Below are positions 8,960-16,710 of a stretch of DNA of 64,000 bases, in pieces. Where the stretch lies: NCBI RefSeq assembly GCF_017487345.1, contig NZ_CP062006.1, forward strand, positions 3,214,501 through 3,278,500, given 5' to 3'. The position numbers were made by a program, and so were the translations under genes. This stretch comes from Brevundimonas pondensis (GTDB lineage Bacteria; Pseudomonadota; Alphaproteobacteria; Caulobacterales; Caulobacteraceae). The notes beneath the pieces were generated by a model that searched no databases, had not been told where the DNA came from, and saw only the letters and a program-made list of their open reading frames with translations. Position 1 is the first letter of the stretch. The number at the start of each line of letters is the position of its first letter.

Positions 8960-8999
8960 GCGCTCAAGCAGCGAGCGGCCGCGCCGCGAGCGATAGCGC
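8960..8999 (+). repeat. 40-nt palindromic repeat, copy 1 (CAAGCA/GAT family)
   Basis: Layout: outer stem GCGCT/AGCGC, 5' internal loop CAAGCA, inner 9-bp stem with a tandem G-A mismatch (8971-8979 with 8983-8991) around a CGC loop, then 3' internal loop GAT. The outer stem and both loops are identical to the copy at 48186-48225. Related forms are at 21329 and 31851. It lies between convergent genes. Confidence 0.6.
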
Positions 9000-9011
9000 C
9001 CTAGAAGAGCT

Positions 9012-10139
9012 TCAGCTCTTCCACCTCAGGACCACCTCCTTGATCGGGTTGACGAAGGCGCGGCCTTCGGCGCGGCTCCTGGTCCATTCGCGCTTCAGTT
9101 GCTGGTACCACTTGGCCTGCTTGTCGGCGTCGTCGATCCAGATCAGGGCCGGGTCGTATTTCAGTCCCTCGTTCTGCAGGTTCACCATGCCGCCGTCCTG
9201 CTTCAGGAAGGCGACGACGCCCATCCGCAGGAAGGGCTTGGCGACATTGAACACCCAGTGATCGGACCAGAAGATCTGGGTGATGCGGGTCTTGGTCTCA
9301 GTGACAGGCGTCAGGCAGGTCAGGGCCAGCACCTGCTTGGCGCCGACCTGGATATGCTCCCAGCGATAGCCCGGCAGGCGGAAGGTGATCTCGGTCGCCG
9401 GCGCCCCGCCCAGGATCTTGTAGAGACGGCTGTTCGACGACGGGGCATGGCGCACCATGGCCCAGCCATAGTCGCGCGGCGCAAAGGTCTTGGCCTTTTC
9501 GTGCATCGAATGCTCGGATCGCCACCACCACTGCTGGTGGACGAAGGGGCCGTGGGCCGGGTCCATCAGGCCGACGACGGCATGGTCGATATGGCTGTCG
9601 AAATCCATGGCCTCGACCAGCTTGGCCTCGCCCTCGGCGCCGGGGAAGAGCGGCGGCTCACAGTCCGGCTCGGACGGATTGCGCGCGTCCGCGGCCATCC
9701 AGACGAAGACCAGGCCCTGGCTCTCGCGCACCGGATAGGAGCGCACCTTGATGCGGTTGGCCTCAAAAGCCTGATCCTCGACCAGCGACGGAATGGCGGC
9801 GCAGACGCCGTCGGGACGGAAGCGCCAGCCGTGATAGGGGCATTCGATGGTCTCGCCCTCGCCCGGCTTCTCGACCAGACGACCCGCCGACAGAGGCGCG
9901 GCGCGGTGGGGGCAGATGTCGCGCATGGCGTAGACCTCGCCCGCGCGCGTGCGACCGACCAGAACCGGCTCGTCCATCACCTCATAACGCTTCAGGCTGG
10001 CCACCGGCACGTCGCGCGCCAGGGCGACGAAATACCAGGCGTCGCGCACGAAGCCCTTGCCGAAGGCGGTGGGCGGGGCTTTCGCTTCGGGCGCGGCGGA
10101 AGCGAGGGACTGGACGGGATCGGCTGCGACTGGCTTCAT
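9012..10139 (-). CDS. Rieske [2Fe-2S] aromatic ring-hydroxylating oxygenase, alpha subunit-like
   Basis: The 375-residue protein has an N-terminal Rieske domain with CPHRAAPL and CPYHGW near residues 75-97, giving the two Cys and two His cluster ligands. A catalytic domain follows, in which DFDSHIDHAVVGLMDPAHG offers the Asp/His ligands for mononuclear iron. Such enzymes use a separate reductase to insert oxygen into aromatic or polycyclic substrates. No reductase or small subunit is adjacent, so this is probably a single-component VanA-like oxygenase fed from elsewhere. The substrate is unknown. It is divergent from an alpha/beta hydrolase across a palindromic site at 10201-10219, suggesting shared control. 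Confidence 0.9.
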   Translation of the reverse strand: MKPVAADPVQSLASAAPEAKAPPTAFGKGFVRDAWYFVALARDVPVASLKRYEVMDEPVLVGRTRAGEVYAMRDICPHRAAPLSAGRLVEKPGEGETIECPYHGWRFRPDGVCAAIPSLVEDQAFEANRIKVRSYPVRESQGLVFVWMAADARNPSEPDCEPPLFPGAEGEAKLVEAMDFDSHIDHAVVGLMDPAHGPFVHQQWWWRSEHSMHEKAKTFAPRDYGWAMVRHAPSSNSRLYKILGGAPATEITFRLPGYRWEHIQVGAKQVLALTCLTPVTETKTRITQIFWSDHWVFNVAKPFLRMGVVAFLKQDGGMVNLQNEGLKYDPALIWIDDADKQAKWYQQLKREWTRSRAEGRAFVNPIKEVVLRWKS

Positions 10140-10200
10140 CCCGCCTCTCTATCAAGAGACACCGTCCATGTCGTCGGGGTCGATGATGGATCACAAAAAG

Positions 10201-10219
10201 AACTTTACATTATAAAGTT
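10201..10219. promoter_or_regulatory. Perfect 7-5-7 palindrome in a divergent promoter region
   Basis: AACTTTACATTATAAAGTT has 7-bp arms (AACTTTA/TAAAGTT) and a 5-nt centre, in a short AT-rich island between the Rieske gene and the hydrolase gene. It includes TATAAAG, which could serve as a -10 on the plus strand. GATGAT/ATCATC half-repeats flank it. A dimeric regulator site is likely; the regulator is not identifiable here. Confidence 0.6.
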
Positions 10220-10259
10220 GATCATCTAGCTCAAAGATCATCACTCGGGGAGCCACGAC

Positions 10260-11186
10260 ATGAACCATCGCACCGCCTTCGCCGCCGCCCTTCTGGTCCT
10301 GGTCTCGCCCCTGGCCGCCCACGCCCAGGACGGCCATGTGAACCATGCCGCCGCCCACAGTCATGCGCACGCCGCCTTCGCCTCAGACCGCATCCATGTG
10401 GCCGTCGAGGGCCAGGGTCCGGACGTCATCTTCATCCCCGGCCTCAGTTCCTCACCCGCCGTCTGGCAGGGGACGGTCGATCATCTGAACGGCGCCTATC
10501 GCGTCCACCGCATCCACGTTCAGGGCTTCGCCGGTGCCCCCGCCGAGGGCAACGCCGCCGGCCCCGTCGCCGCCCCCGTGGCCGAGGAGATCGCCCGCTA
10601 CATCCGCGAACAGGGTCTGCAAAAGCCCGCCGTCGTCGGTCACTCCATGGGCGGCACCATGGGCATGATGCTGGCCGCGCGTCATCCCGACCTGGTCGGC
10701 AAGCTGATGGTCGTGGACATGATCCCCTTCATGGGCGCCATGTTCGGCCCGCCCGGAACAACGGCGCAAAGCGTCGTCCCCGTCGCCGATCAGGTCTTCA
10801 CCGCCCAATCGACCGCGCCGCGAGATCAGTACCTCACCCAGGCCAGGGCCGCCGTCACCGGCATGATCAGGACCGAGGCGGCCCGCCCCGGCCCCCTGGC
10901 CGACGTGGAAAACAGCGACCAGCAGGTCTCGGCCTCCGCCTTCCGCGAACTGATCGTCACCGACCTGCGCCCCGAACTGGGCAAGATCACCGCCCCGGTC
11001 GAGGTCCTCTATGTAAAGTTCAACGACCCGCGCATGACCGACGCCATCACCGACGCCATCTACCAGATGTCGTTCGCCACGCTGCCAGGCGCAAAGCTGA
11101 AGCGCGTCGACGACAGCGCCCACTTCATCATGCTGGACCAGCCAACGGCCTTCTACGGCGACCTGGACGCCTTCCTGGCCCAATGA
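10260..11186 (+). CDS. Exported alpha/beta hydrolase
   Basis: A 308-residue serine hydrolase with a signal peptide (MNHRTAFAAALLVLVSPLAAHA), so probably periplasmic. The mature N-terminus is His-rich (DGHVNHAAAHSHAHAA), resembling a metal-binding tail. The nucleophile elbow GHSMGG places Ser129, and the catalytic His is about residue 288 in DDSAHFIML. An oxyanion-hole strand (VIFIPGLSSSPAVW) precedes these. The substrate is unknown. ATG 10260 has CGGGGAG upstream. The stop overlaps the start of a methyltransferase gene by 4 nt, so the two are translationally coupled. Confidence 0.9.
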   Translation: MNHRTAFAAALLVLVSPLAAHAQDGHVNHAAAHSHAHAAFASDRIHVAVEGQGPDVIFIPGLSSSPAVWQGTVDHLNGAYRVHRIHVQGFAGAPAEGNAAGPVAAPVAEEIARYIREQGLQKPAVVGHSMGGTMGMMLAARHPDLVGKLMVVDMIPFMGAMFGPPGTTAQSVVPVADQVFTAQSTAPRDQYLTQARAAVTGMIRTEAARPGPLADVENSDQQVSASAFRELIVTDLRPELGKITAPVEVLYVKFNDPRMTDAITDAIYQMSFATLPGAKLKRVDDSAHFIMLDQPTAFYGDLDAFLAQ

Positions 11187-11803
11187 GCCATCCGGCCGCG
11201 GACCGGATCATCGGCCTCTATCAGGACAGGGCCGCAGACTGGATCCGTGACCGGGGTGCCGCCCTGCGCCAGCACGAGGGCGACTGGGACGAGGTCGCCT
11301 GGCTGGACCGCTTCTGCGAGGGCTGGCCGCCCGGCGCCCCTGTGCTGGACGTCGGCTGCGGTTCGGGCTGGCCCATGGGCGCCGCCCTGCTGGCGCGCGG
11401 CTTTCCAGTGACCGGTCTGGACGCCGCGCCTGACCTGATCGCCCACGCTCGCGCAACCCTGCCCTGCGGCGACTGGCGTCTGGGCGACATGCGCGACAAC
11501 CTGCCGGACGGCGCCTTCCGCGGCGTTCTGGCCTGGCACAGCCTGTTCCACCTGACGCCAGAGGCCCAGACCCTGCTCCTCCCGGCGCTGGCCGCCCGCG
11601 TGGCGGACGGCGGCCGACTGATGTTCACCGCCGGTCCCGCCCACGGCGAGGCGATCGGGGAATGGCGCGGCGAACCCCTTTATCACGGCAGCCTGGCCCC
11701 GGATGCCTATCGCCGCCTTCTGGTCGAGGCCGGATTGACGGTCGAAAACGGCGGCGATCAGGGTGTCTGGCTGGCTCGACGCGCCATTCTTTCGGCGAAA
11801 TAG
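11183..11803 (+). CDS. Class I SAM-dependent methyltransferase
   Basis: A 206-residue cytosolic methyltransferase. The SAM-binding motif I is VLDVGCGSGWPMGAALL near residues 54-70, with the acidic motif II region GLDAAPDLI following. The fold matches class I enzymes of the Methyltransf_11/25 type. The acceptor substrate cannot be read from sequence. Its ATG overlaps the stop of the preceding hydrolase gene (ATGA), indicating an operon. Confidence 0.88.
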   Translation: MSHPAADRIIGLYQDRAADWIRDRGAALRQHEGDWDEVAWLDRFCEGWPPGAPVLDVGCGSGWPMGAALLARGFPVTGLDAAPDLIAHARATLPCGDWRLGDMRDNLPDGAFRGVLAWHSLFHLTPEAQTLLLPALAARVADGGRLMFTAGPAHGEAIGEWRGEPLYHGSLAPDAYRRLLVEAGLTVENGGDQGVWLARRAILSAK

Positions 11804-11889
11804 GCGCTCACGCTCGCGTGAACTCAAGCGGGGCGTTTTCTGCAGCGACATGACCGGTTAGGGTCGCGTCGCTGGCAAGAGGGACTTCC

Positions 11890-13968
11890 ATGGCGCGTAA
11901 AGACGGCGGACCGGACCGCAACGAGCAAGGCGGCGGCAGGAAGCCGCGCCGGTCCTTCCTCGGCAACCTCTTCTACTGGGGCGCCGTGCTGGCCGTCTGG
12001 GGCCTGATCTTCGCCGTCGTCTTCTTCGCCGTCTTCGCACGCGACCTGCCCGACACCTCCAGCCTGTACGAGGTCGATCGCCAGCCCTCGATCACCTATC
12101 TGGACCGTTCCGGGGCCCTGATCGCCGTGCGCGGCACCCAGATGGCGCCTCCGGTCGATCTGGACGCCCTGCCCGACTATGTCCCGGCCGCCTTCGTGGC
12201 CATCGAGGACCGCCGCTTCTATCACCACCCCGGCTTCGACCCCATCGGCATGAGCCGGGCCATGGCCTCGAATCTCAAGGCCGGGCGCGTCGTCCAGGGC
12301 GGTTCGACCATCACCCAGCAGCTGGCCAAGAACCTGTTCCTGACGCCCGATCAGAACATGAAGCGCAAGGTGCAGGAGCTGATGCTGGCCGTGTGGCTGG
12401 AGATGAAGTTCACCAAGAAGGAAATCCTCGCCCTCTATCTGAACCGGGTCTATTTCGGCGCCGGCGCCTATGGCATCGAGGCGGCCTCGCAGCGCTACTT
12501 CGACAAGAGCGCCGACAAGCTGACGGTGGGCGAATCCGCCCTTCTGGCCGGCCTGCTCAAGGCGCCGTCGCGCTATTCCCCCGTGTCCGAGAGCGAACGC
12601 GCCGCCACCCGCGCCAATGTCGTGCTGAACGAAATGGTCGAGGTCGGGGCCATCACCCCGGCCCAGCGCGACGCCGCCGTGGCCGAACCGGTCCGCGTCT
12701 CGCGCACCCTGGCCAGCCAGCACGCCCAGTACTTCATCGACTGGCTGGACAAGCAGATCCGCGGCCTGGTCGGCGAACCGACCGAGGACATGGTGGTCGA
12801 GACCACCCTGGACCTGACCCTGCAGACCGACGCCGAACGCGCCGTGCGTCGCATCCTCGACCGCGACAAGGGCCGGGGGGTCGAACAGGCGGCCCTGGTG
12901 GCGCTGGACGGCGAGGGCCGCGTCCGCGCCATGATCGGCGGCGGCTCCTACGCCGACAGCCAGTTCAACCGCGCCACGGACGCCCGCCGTCAGGCCGGCT
13001 CGGCATGGAAGCCCTTCGTCTATCTGGCCGCGGTCGAGGCCGGCTACACCCCGACCACCCCGGTCGTGGACCAGCCCGTCACCATCGGCGGCTGGTCGCC
13101 CAGGAACTATTCCGGCAATTTCTCGGGCCAGATGACCCTGGCCCAGGCCGTAGCCCAGTCGACCAATACGGTGGCCGCCTATGTGGCCGATCAGGTCGGC
13201 CGCGACGCCGTGGCCCGCGCCGCGCGCCGTCTGGGCATCACCAGCGAGATCGGCCTTCAGCCGTCCATGGCCCTCGGCGCCGTCGAGGTCAGCCCGCTGG
13301 AGATGGCCCAGGCTTATGACGCCTTCGCCAACGGCGGCAAGCGGGTCGAGGCCTATGGCATCAGCCGCATCCGCACCCCCTCGGGCCGCGTCATCTACAA
13401 CCACGGCACAGGCGAAAACGGTCAGACGATCAACAACCCGTCTCTCTACTACATGAACCAGATGCTGCGCGGCGTGATCACCTCGGGCAGCGGTCGTTCG
13501 GCGGCCATCGGCGGGCGCGACATCGCCGGCAAGACCGGCACCACCTCGGACTACAAGGACGCCTGGTTCGTCGGCTACACCGGCGGCTTCGTCGCCGCCG
13601 TCTGGGTCGGCAAGGACGACAACAAGGCCATGCGCGGCGTGACCGGCGGCTCCTCGCCCGCCGCCATCTGGCGCGGCTTCATGGAGGCCGCCCTGCCCAG
13701 ACTGGCCGTCCAGCCCATCCCCAACGGCCCGCCCCTGCCCGAAGGCTGGGTCGCGCCCGATCCCGTCGGTGACATGATGGGCCAGGTTCAGGACCCCTAC
13801 GCCCAGCCGATCGAGGGCGAGCCCGGCCCGCCCATCATCGACGGCCAGCCGGTTCCGACGCCCGCGCCCCTGCCTGGCAACCAGCCCGTCATCCGGCCGA
13901 CCTCGCCTCAACCGACCGTCAAGGAAGCCCCCCGCGCGGAGAAGAAGGCCGACGCCGACTTCTTCTAA
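11890..13968 (+). CDS. Penicillin-binding protein 1A (class A, bifunctional)
   Basis: Peptidoglycan glycosyltransferase and DD-transpeptidase, 692 residues. A single N-terminal transmembrane anchor (about residues 25-48) leads to a GT51 domain with EDRRFYHHPGFD, then GGSTITQQLAKNLFL and YLNRVYFGAGAYGIEAA. The transpeptidase domain carries the SxxK box SAWK (Ser371), the SxN box STN and the KTGT box (Lys548). The C-terminus is a Pro-rich tail (about residues 610-692), often disordered in this family. The protein polymerises and cross-links periplasmic murein. ATG 11890 has AAGAGGGA upstream. The gene is transcribed alone and convergent with the next gene. Confidence 0.95.
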   Translation: MARKDGGPDRNEQGGGRKPRRSFLGNLFYWGAVLAVWGLIFAVVFFAVFARDLPDTSSLYEVDRQPSITYLDRSGALIAVRGTQMAPPVDLDALPDYVPAAFVAIEDRRFYHHPGFDPIGMSRAMASNLKAGRVVQGGSTITQQLAKNLFLTPDQNMKRKVQELMLAVWLEMKFTKKEILALYLNRVYFGAGAYGIEAASQRYFDKSADKLTVGESALLAGLLKAPSRYSPVSESERAATRANVVLNEMVEVGAITPAQRDAAVAEPVRVSRTLASQHAQYFIDWLDKQIRGLVGEPTEDMVVETTLDLTLQTDAERAVRRILDRDKGRGVEQAALVALDGEGRVRAMIGGGSYADSQFNRATDARRQAGSAWKPFVYLAAVEAGYTPTTPVVDQPVTIGGWSPRNYSGNFSGQMTLAQAVAQSTNTVAAYVADQVGRDAVARAARRLGITSEIGLQPSMALGAVEVSPLEMAQAYDAFANGGKRVEAYGISRIRTPSGRVIYNHGTGENGQTINNPSLYYMNQMLRGVITSGSGRSAAIGGRDIAGKTGTTSDYKDAWFVGYTGGFVAAVWVGKDDNKAMRGVTGGSSPAAIWRGFMEAALPRLAVQPIPNGPPLPEGWVAPDPVGDMMGQVQDPYAQPIEGEPGPPIIDGQPVPTPAPLPGNQPVIRPTSPQPTVKEAPRAEKKADADFF

Positions 13969-13975
13969 GGGAGCC

Positions 13976-14689
13976 TCAGCGCCCCACGGCGTGCAGGGCC
14001 GCGCCGTGGTCGCGCAGCCATTGGCGGAACGGCCGATGGTCGCCGACCAGCCGATGCACCACCGCCCAATAGGCCGGGCTGTGGTCGGCGTGGACCAGAT
14101 GGGCGACCTCGTGCGCGGCCAGGTAGTCCGCCACCTCGGCCGGGGCCATGATGACCCGCCACGAATAGCGGATCGAGCGGTTGTGCGGGCTGCACGAGCC
14201 CCAGCGCGAGCGGGTGTCGACGATCGACACCTTGACCGGCTTCTGCCCCAGAGCGGCCAGATGAACCTCTGTACGGCCGACCAGAAACTCACGCGCCGCC
14301 CGCCTGAACCAGTTCTCGACCCGGCGCGAGAAGGCCTCACCCTCTCCGCCCGAGCGGATCACCGGCCCGTCCGCCGTCTCGACCAGACGCGCCGCGCCCG
14401 CGCCGCCGACCGCCTCCAGTCGCACGGTCCGTCCCAGCCAGGACACCGCCCCGCCGGGTTCAAGCGGCGCTCCCGCCACCCGCGCGGCCAGCCGATCAGC
14501 GATCCAGTCGGACTTGGTGCGCGCAAAGGCCACCACCTCGCCCAGACGACGCTCGGAGGGCGCCACGGCCACGGCTTCGCCGGCACGGGCGTCGATGCGG
14601 ATCGACAGCCGTCGTGCGCGCGGATTCACCGACAGGCGAAGGGCGCCCCCGCCCTCAAGCGGCAGCCGCTGACCGTTCCGATACTGCAC
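13976..14689 (-). CDS. YgjP-like (DUF45) M48-type metallopeptidase domain protein
   Basis: A 237-residue protein of the YgjP/DUF45 metallopeptidase group. The zinc motif HEVAHLVHADHSPAYW is near residues 190-205, preceded by the family block DTRSRWGSCSPHN. No signal peptide is seen, so it is probably cytosolic. The function is not well established. The start appears to be GTG at 14687-14689, which lies 35 nt inside the end of the upstream phaZ gene, implying co-transcription and coupled translation. The 3' end faces the PBP1A gene with only 7 bp between them. Confidence 0.85.
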   Translation of the reverse strand: MQYRNGQRLPLEGGGALRLSVNPRARRLSIRIDARAGEAVAVAPSERRLGEVVAFARTKSDWIADRLAARVAGAPLEPGGAVSWLGRTVRLEAVGGAGAARLVETADGPVIRSGGEGEAFSRRVENWFRRAAREFLVGRTEVHLAALGQKPVKVSIVDTRSRWGSCSPHNRSIRYSWRVIMAPAEVADYLAAHEVAHLVHADHSPAYWAVVHRLVGDHRPFRQWLRDHGAALHAVGR

Positions 14690-15935
14690 TCAAGGACTCG
14701 TTCTGGGCGATGAAGTCGCGCACCCGCGGATAGATCTCGTCACGGAAGCGACGGCCGTTGAACACGCCGTAGTGGCCCACGCCCGGCTGGACGTAGAGCA
14801 GACGCCGCTCGTCAGGGATGTGAGGCGTCAGGCCGTGCGCAGCCTGGGTCTGGCCTACGCCGGAAATGTCGTCCTTCTCGCCCTCGACCGTGGCCAGGCC
14901 GATGTCCGTGATCGTCGACAGATCGACCGTCTGTCCGCGATGCTCCAGCAGACCGCGCGCCAAAAGGTGCTGCTGGAAGACGATATCGATGGTCTGGAGA
15001 TAGAATTCCTCGGTCAGGTCCAGCACCGACAGATACTCGTCGTAGAACTGCTCGTGCTTCTCGACCCCGTCGCCGTCGCCGGCCACCAGGCTCTCGAAAT
15101 AGCGATGATGGGCGTCAACATGCTTGTCCTCGTTCATCGACATGAAGCTGTAGAGCTGGACGAAGCCCGGATAGACGCGGCGCCCGAACCCCGGATAGGG
15201 CCAGGGCACGGTGTGGATCATGTTCGACCGGAACCAGGTGAAGGGCTTTTCCTCGGCCAGCTGATTGGTCACCGTCGGCGACAGGCGGGCGTCGATGGGC
15301 GAGCCCATGAAGGTCATGGAGGCGGGCCGGTTGGGATCGTTCTCGGCCGCCATGACGGCGCAGGCCGCCAGCACCGGCGGCCCCGGCTGACAGACGCCGA
15401 CGACATGGGCGCGCGGGCCGATGGCCGTCAGCATGGACCGGACGTGGTCGATATAGTCGTTGAAGTCGAAGCGGCCCTCCAGCACCGGCACCTGGCGAGC
15501 ATTCTCCCAGTCGCTGACATAGACATCGTGGTCCTGAAGGAAGCCCTCGACCGTGCCGCGCAGCAGGGTGGCGTAATGGCCCGACAGGGGCGCGACGATC
15601 AGGACGGCGGGGACGTCGGACGGCTTGCCCGCCCGCTTCAGGTCGCCTGCATTGCGTTTGAACTGCACCAGCCTGCACCAGGGCGAGGACCAGACCACCT
15701 GTTCCGTCGTGCGCACGGCATGACCGTCGATGTCCAGGGTCTCAAGCCCCCAGGCGGGCTTGCCGTAACGCCGCGTCAGGCTCTCGAACACCTCGGCCGA
15801 GGCGTAGGCCGTGCGTCCGATAGCCGTGTCCGAGGCCGGATTGAAGGGCGACGTCCAGAACTGGCGCGCCATCTGGGCCCCGATCCGGAACGGCGTCGCC
15901 GAATGATAGGCGAGCTCGTGAAATGCGTAGAGCAT
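14655..15935 (-). CDS. phaZ: Intracellular polyhydroxyalkanoate depolymerase
   Basis: Hydrolyses stored poly(3-hydroxybutyrate) granules. The 426-residue product starts MLYAFHELAYHSATPFR, typical of intracellular PhaZ. The nucleophile is Cys182 in GVCQPGPP, as in the Cupriavidus PhaZ1 group, which uses cysteine instead of serine. The catalytic His is in PGVGHYGVF near the C-terminus. No signal peptide is present. The frame can be extended upstream to 15977, but ATG 15935 fits the family start and lies downstream of a good promoter. PHA synthase genes are not in this window. Confidence 0.92.
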   Translation of the reverse strand: MLYAFHELAYHSATPFRIGAQMARQFWTSPFNPASDTAIGRTAYASAEVFESLTRRYGKPAWGLETLDIDGHAVRTTEQVVWSSPWCRLVQFKRNAGDLKRAGKPSDVPAVLIVAPLSGHYATLLRGTVEGFLQDHDVYVSDWENARQVPVLEGRFDFNDYIDHVRSMLTAIGPRAHVVGVCQPGPPVLAACAVMAAENDPNRPASMTFMGSPIDARLSPTVTNQLAEEKPFTWFRSNMIHTVPWPYPGFGRRVYPGFVQLYSFMSMNEDKHVDAHHRYFESLVAGDGDGVEKHEQFYDEYLSVLDLTEEFYLQTIDIVFQQHLLARGLLEHRGQTVDLSTITDIGLATVEGEKDDISGVGQTQAAHGLTPHIPDERRLLYVQPGVGHYGVFNGRRFRDEIYPRVRDFIAQNESLSAVSERSAAAA

Positions 15936-15977
15936 GAAACCCCGACTGCGGCCCCCGCCGATGCGGCAATGCAGCAT

Positions 15978-16006
15978 ATATTAGGTTTCAGCGCAAAACA
16001 GACCAA
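15978..16006 (-). promoter_or_regulatory. Sigma-70-type promoter for phaZ
   Basis: On the minus strand TTGGTC (16006-16001) and TAATAT (15983-15978) are separated by exactly 17 nt. Initiation would fall near 15971, giving a leader of about 35 nt to the phaZ ATG. Confidence 0.55.
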
Positions 16007-16031
16007 GGTCGCCCTCATCAGGGAAAGGTGA

Positions 16032-16652
16032 TCAGCCGCGCTCCATGGCGTTCTCGATCAGCTTGGCGGTCCGGTCCGGCCCCAGGTCGTGGGCCACGGC
16101 GCTGCGGAACTGGCCGTCCGGTCCCATCAGATAGACGGTCAGGCTGTGGTTCATCGTATAGCCCTCGCCCTCTCCGACCTTCTGGTAGAAGGCGCGGTAT
16201 TCCTTCGCGACTTGGGCCGTCTGTTCCGGCGTGCCGGTCAGACCGATTACGCCCTTGGGGAAGCCGTCCGACGACAGATAGTCCTTCAGCAGCTGCGGCG
16301 TGTCCCGCTCGGGATCGATGCTGATGAAGACGATCTGCAGATCCTTGGCCTTGTCGCCCATGCGTTCCTGCACGGCGTTCAGCACGCCCAGCGTCGTCGG
16401 GCAGTAGTCGGGACAGTAGGTGAAGCCGAAGAAGACCAGGGTCCACTTGTCCTTCAGGATCGACTGATCGACCACCTGTCCATCCTGATTGGTCAAGGTG
16501 AAGGGTCCGCCCACCATAGGTTGGCCCGTGCCGCTCTCGGCGACCTGGGCCGACTGCTCGCGTCCCTTGACCACGACCATGGTGATCAGACCCAGGGCCA
16601 GGGCGATGACCGCGCAGGCGGCGGCGAACAGAATGACGGGACGACGCGGCAT
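16032..16652 (-). CDS. SCO family copper chaperone (SenC/PrrC-like)
   Basis: A 206-residue thioredoxin-fold protein anchored by one N-terminal transmembrane segment (residues about 6-27) and facing the periplasm. The copper/thiol motif is CPDYC (Cys79, Cys83) with the distal His168 in TMNHS, the standard SCO ligand set. SCO proteins deliver copper to the CuA centre of cytochrome oxidase and influence redox signalling. Position supports this, since it is divergent from regB-regA, as senC/prrC is linked to regBA/prrBA in Rhodobacter. AGGAG lies 7 nt before ATG. Confidence 0.93.
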   Translation of the reverse strand: MPRRPVILFAAACAVIALALGLITMVVVKGREQSAQVAESGTGQPMVGGPFTLTNQDGQVVDQSILKDKWTLVFFGFTYCPDYCPTTLGVLNAVQERMGDKAKDLQIVFISIDPERDTPQLLKDYLSSDGFPKGVIGLTGTPEQTAQVAKEYRAFYQKVGEGEGYTMNHSLTVYLMGPDGQFRSAVAHDLGPDRTAKLIENAMERG

Positions 16653-16710
16653 CGACTTCTCCTGTGACGGCGAGGATGCGGCCGTCAGCTTGGCGGTCTA
16701 TAGAAGAGGC

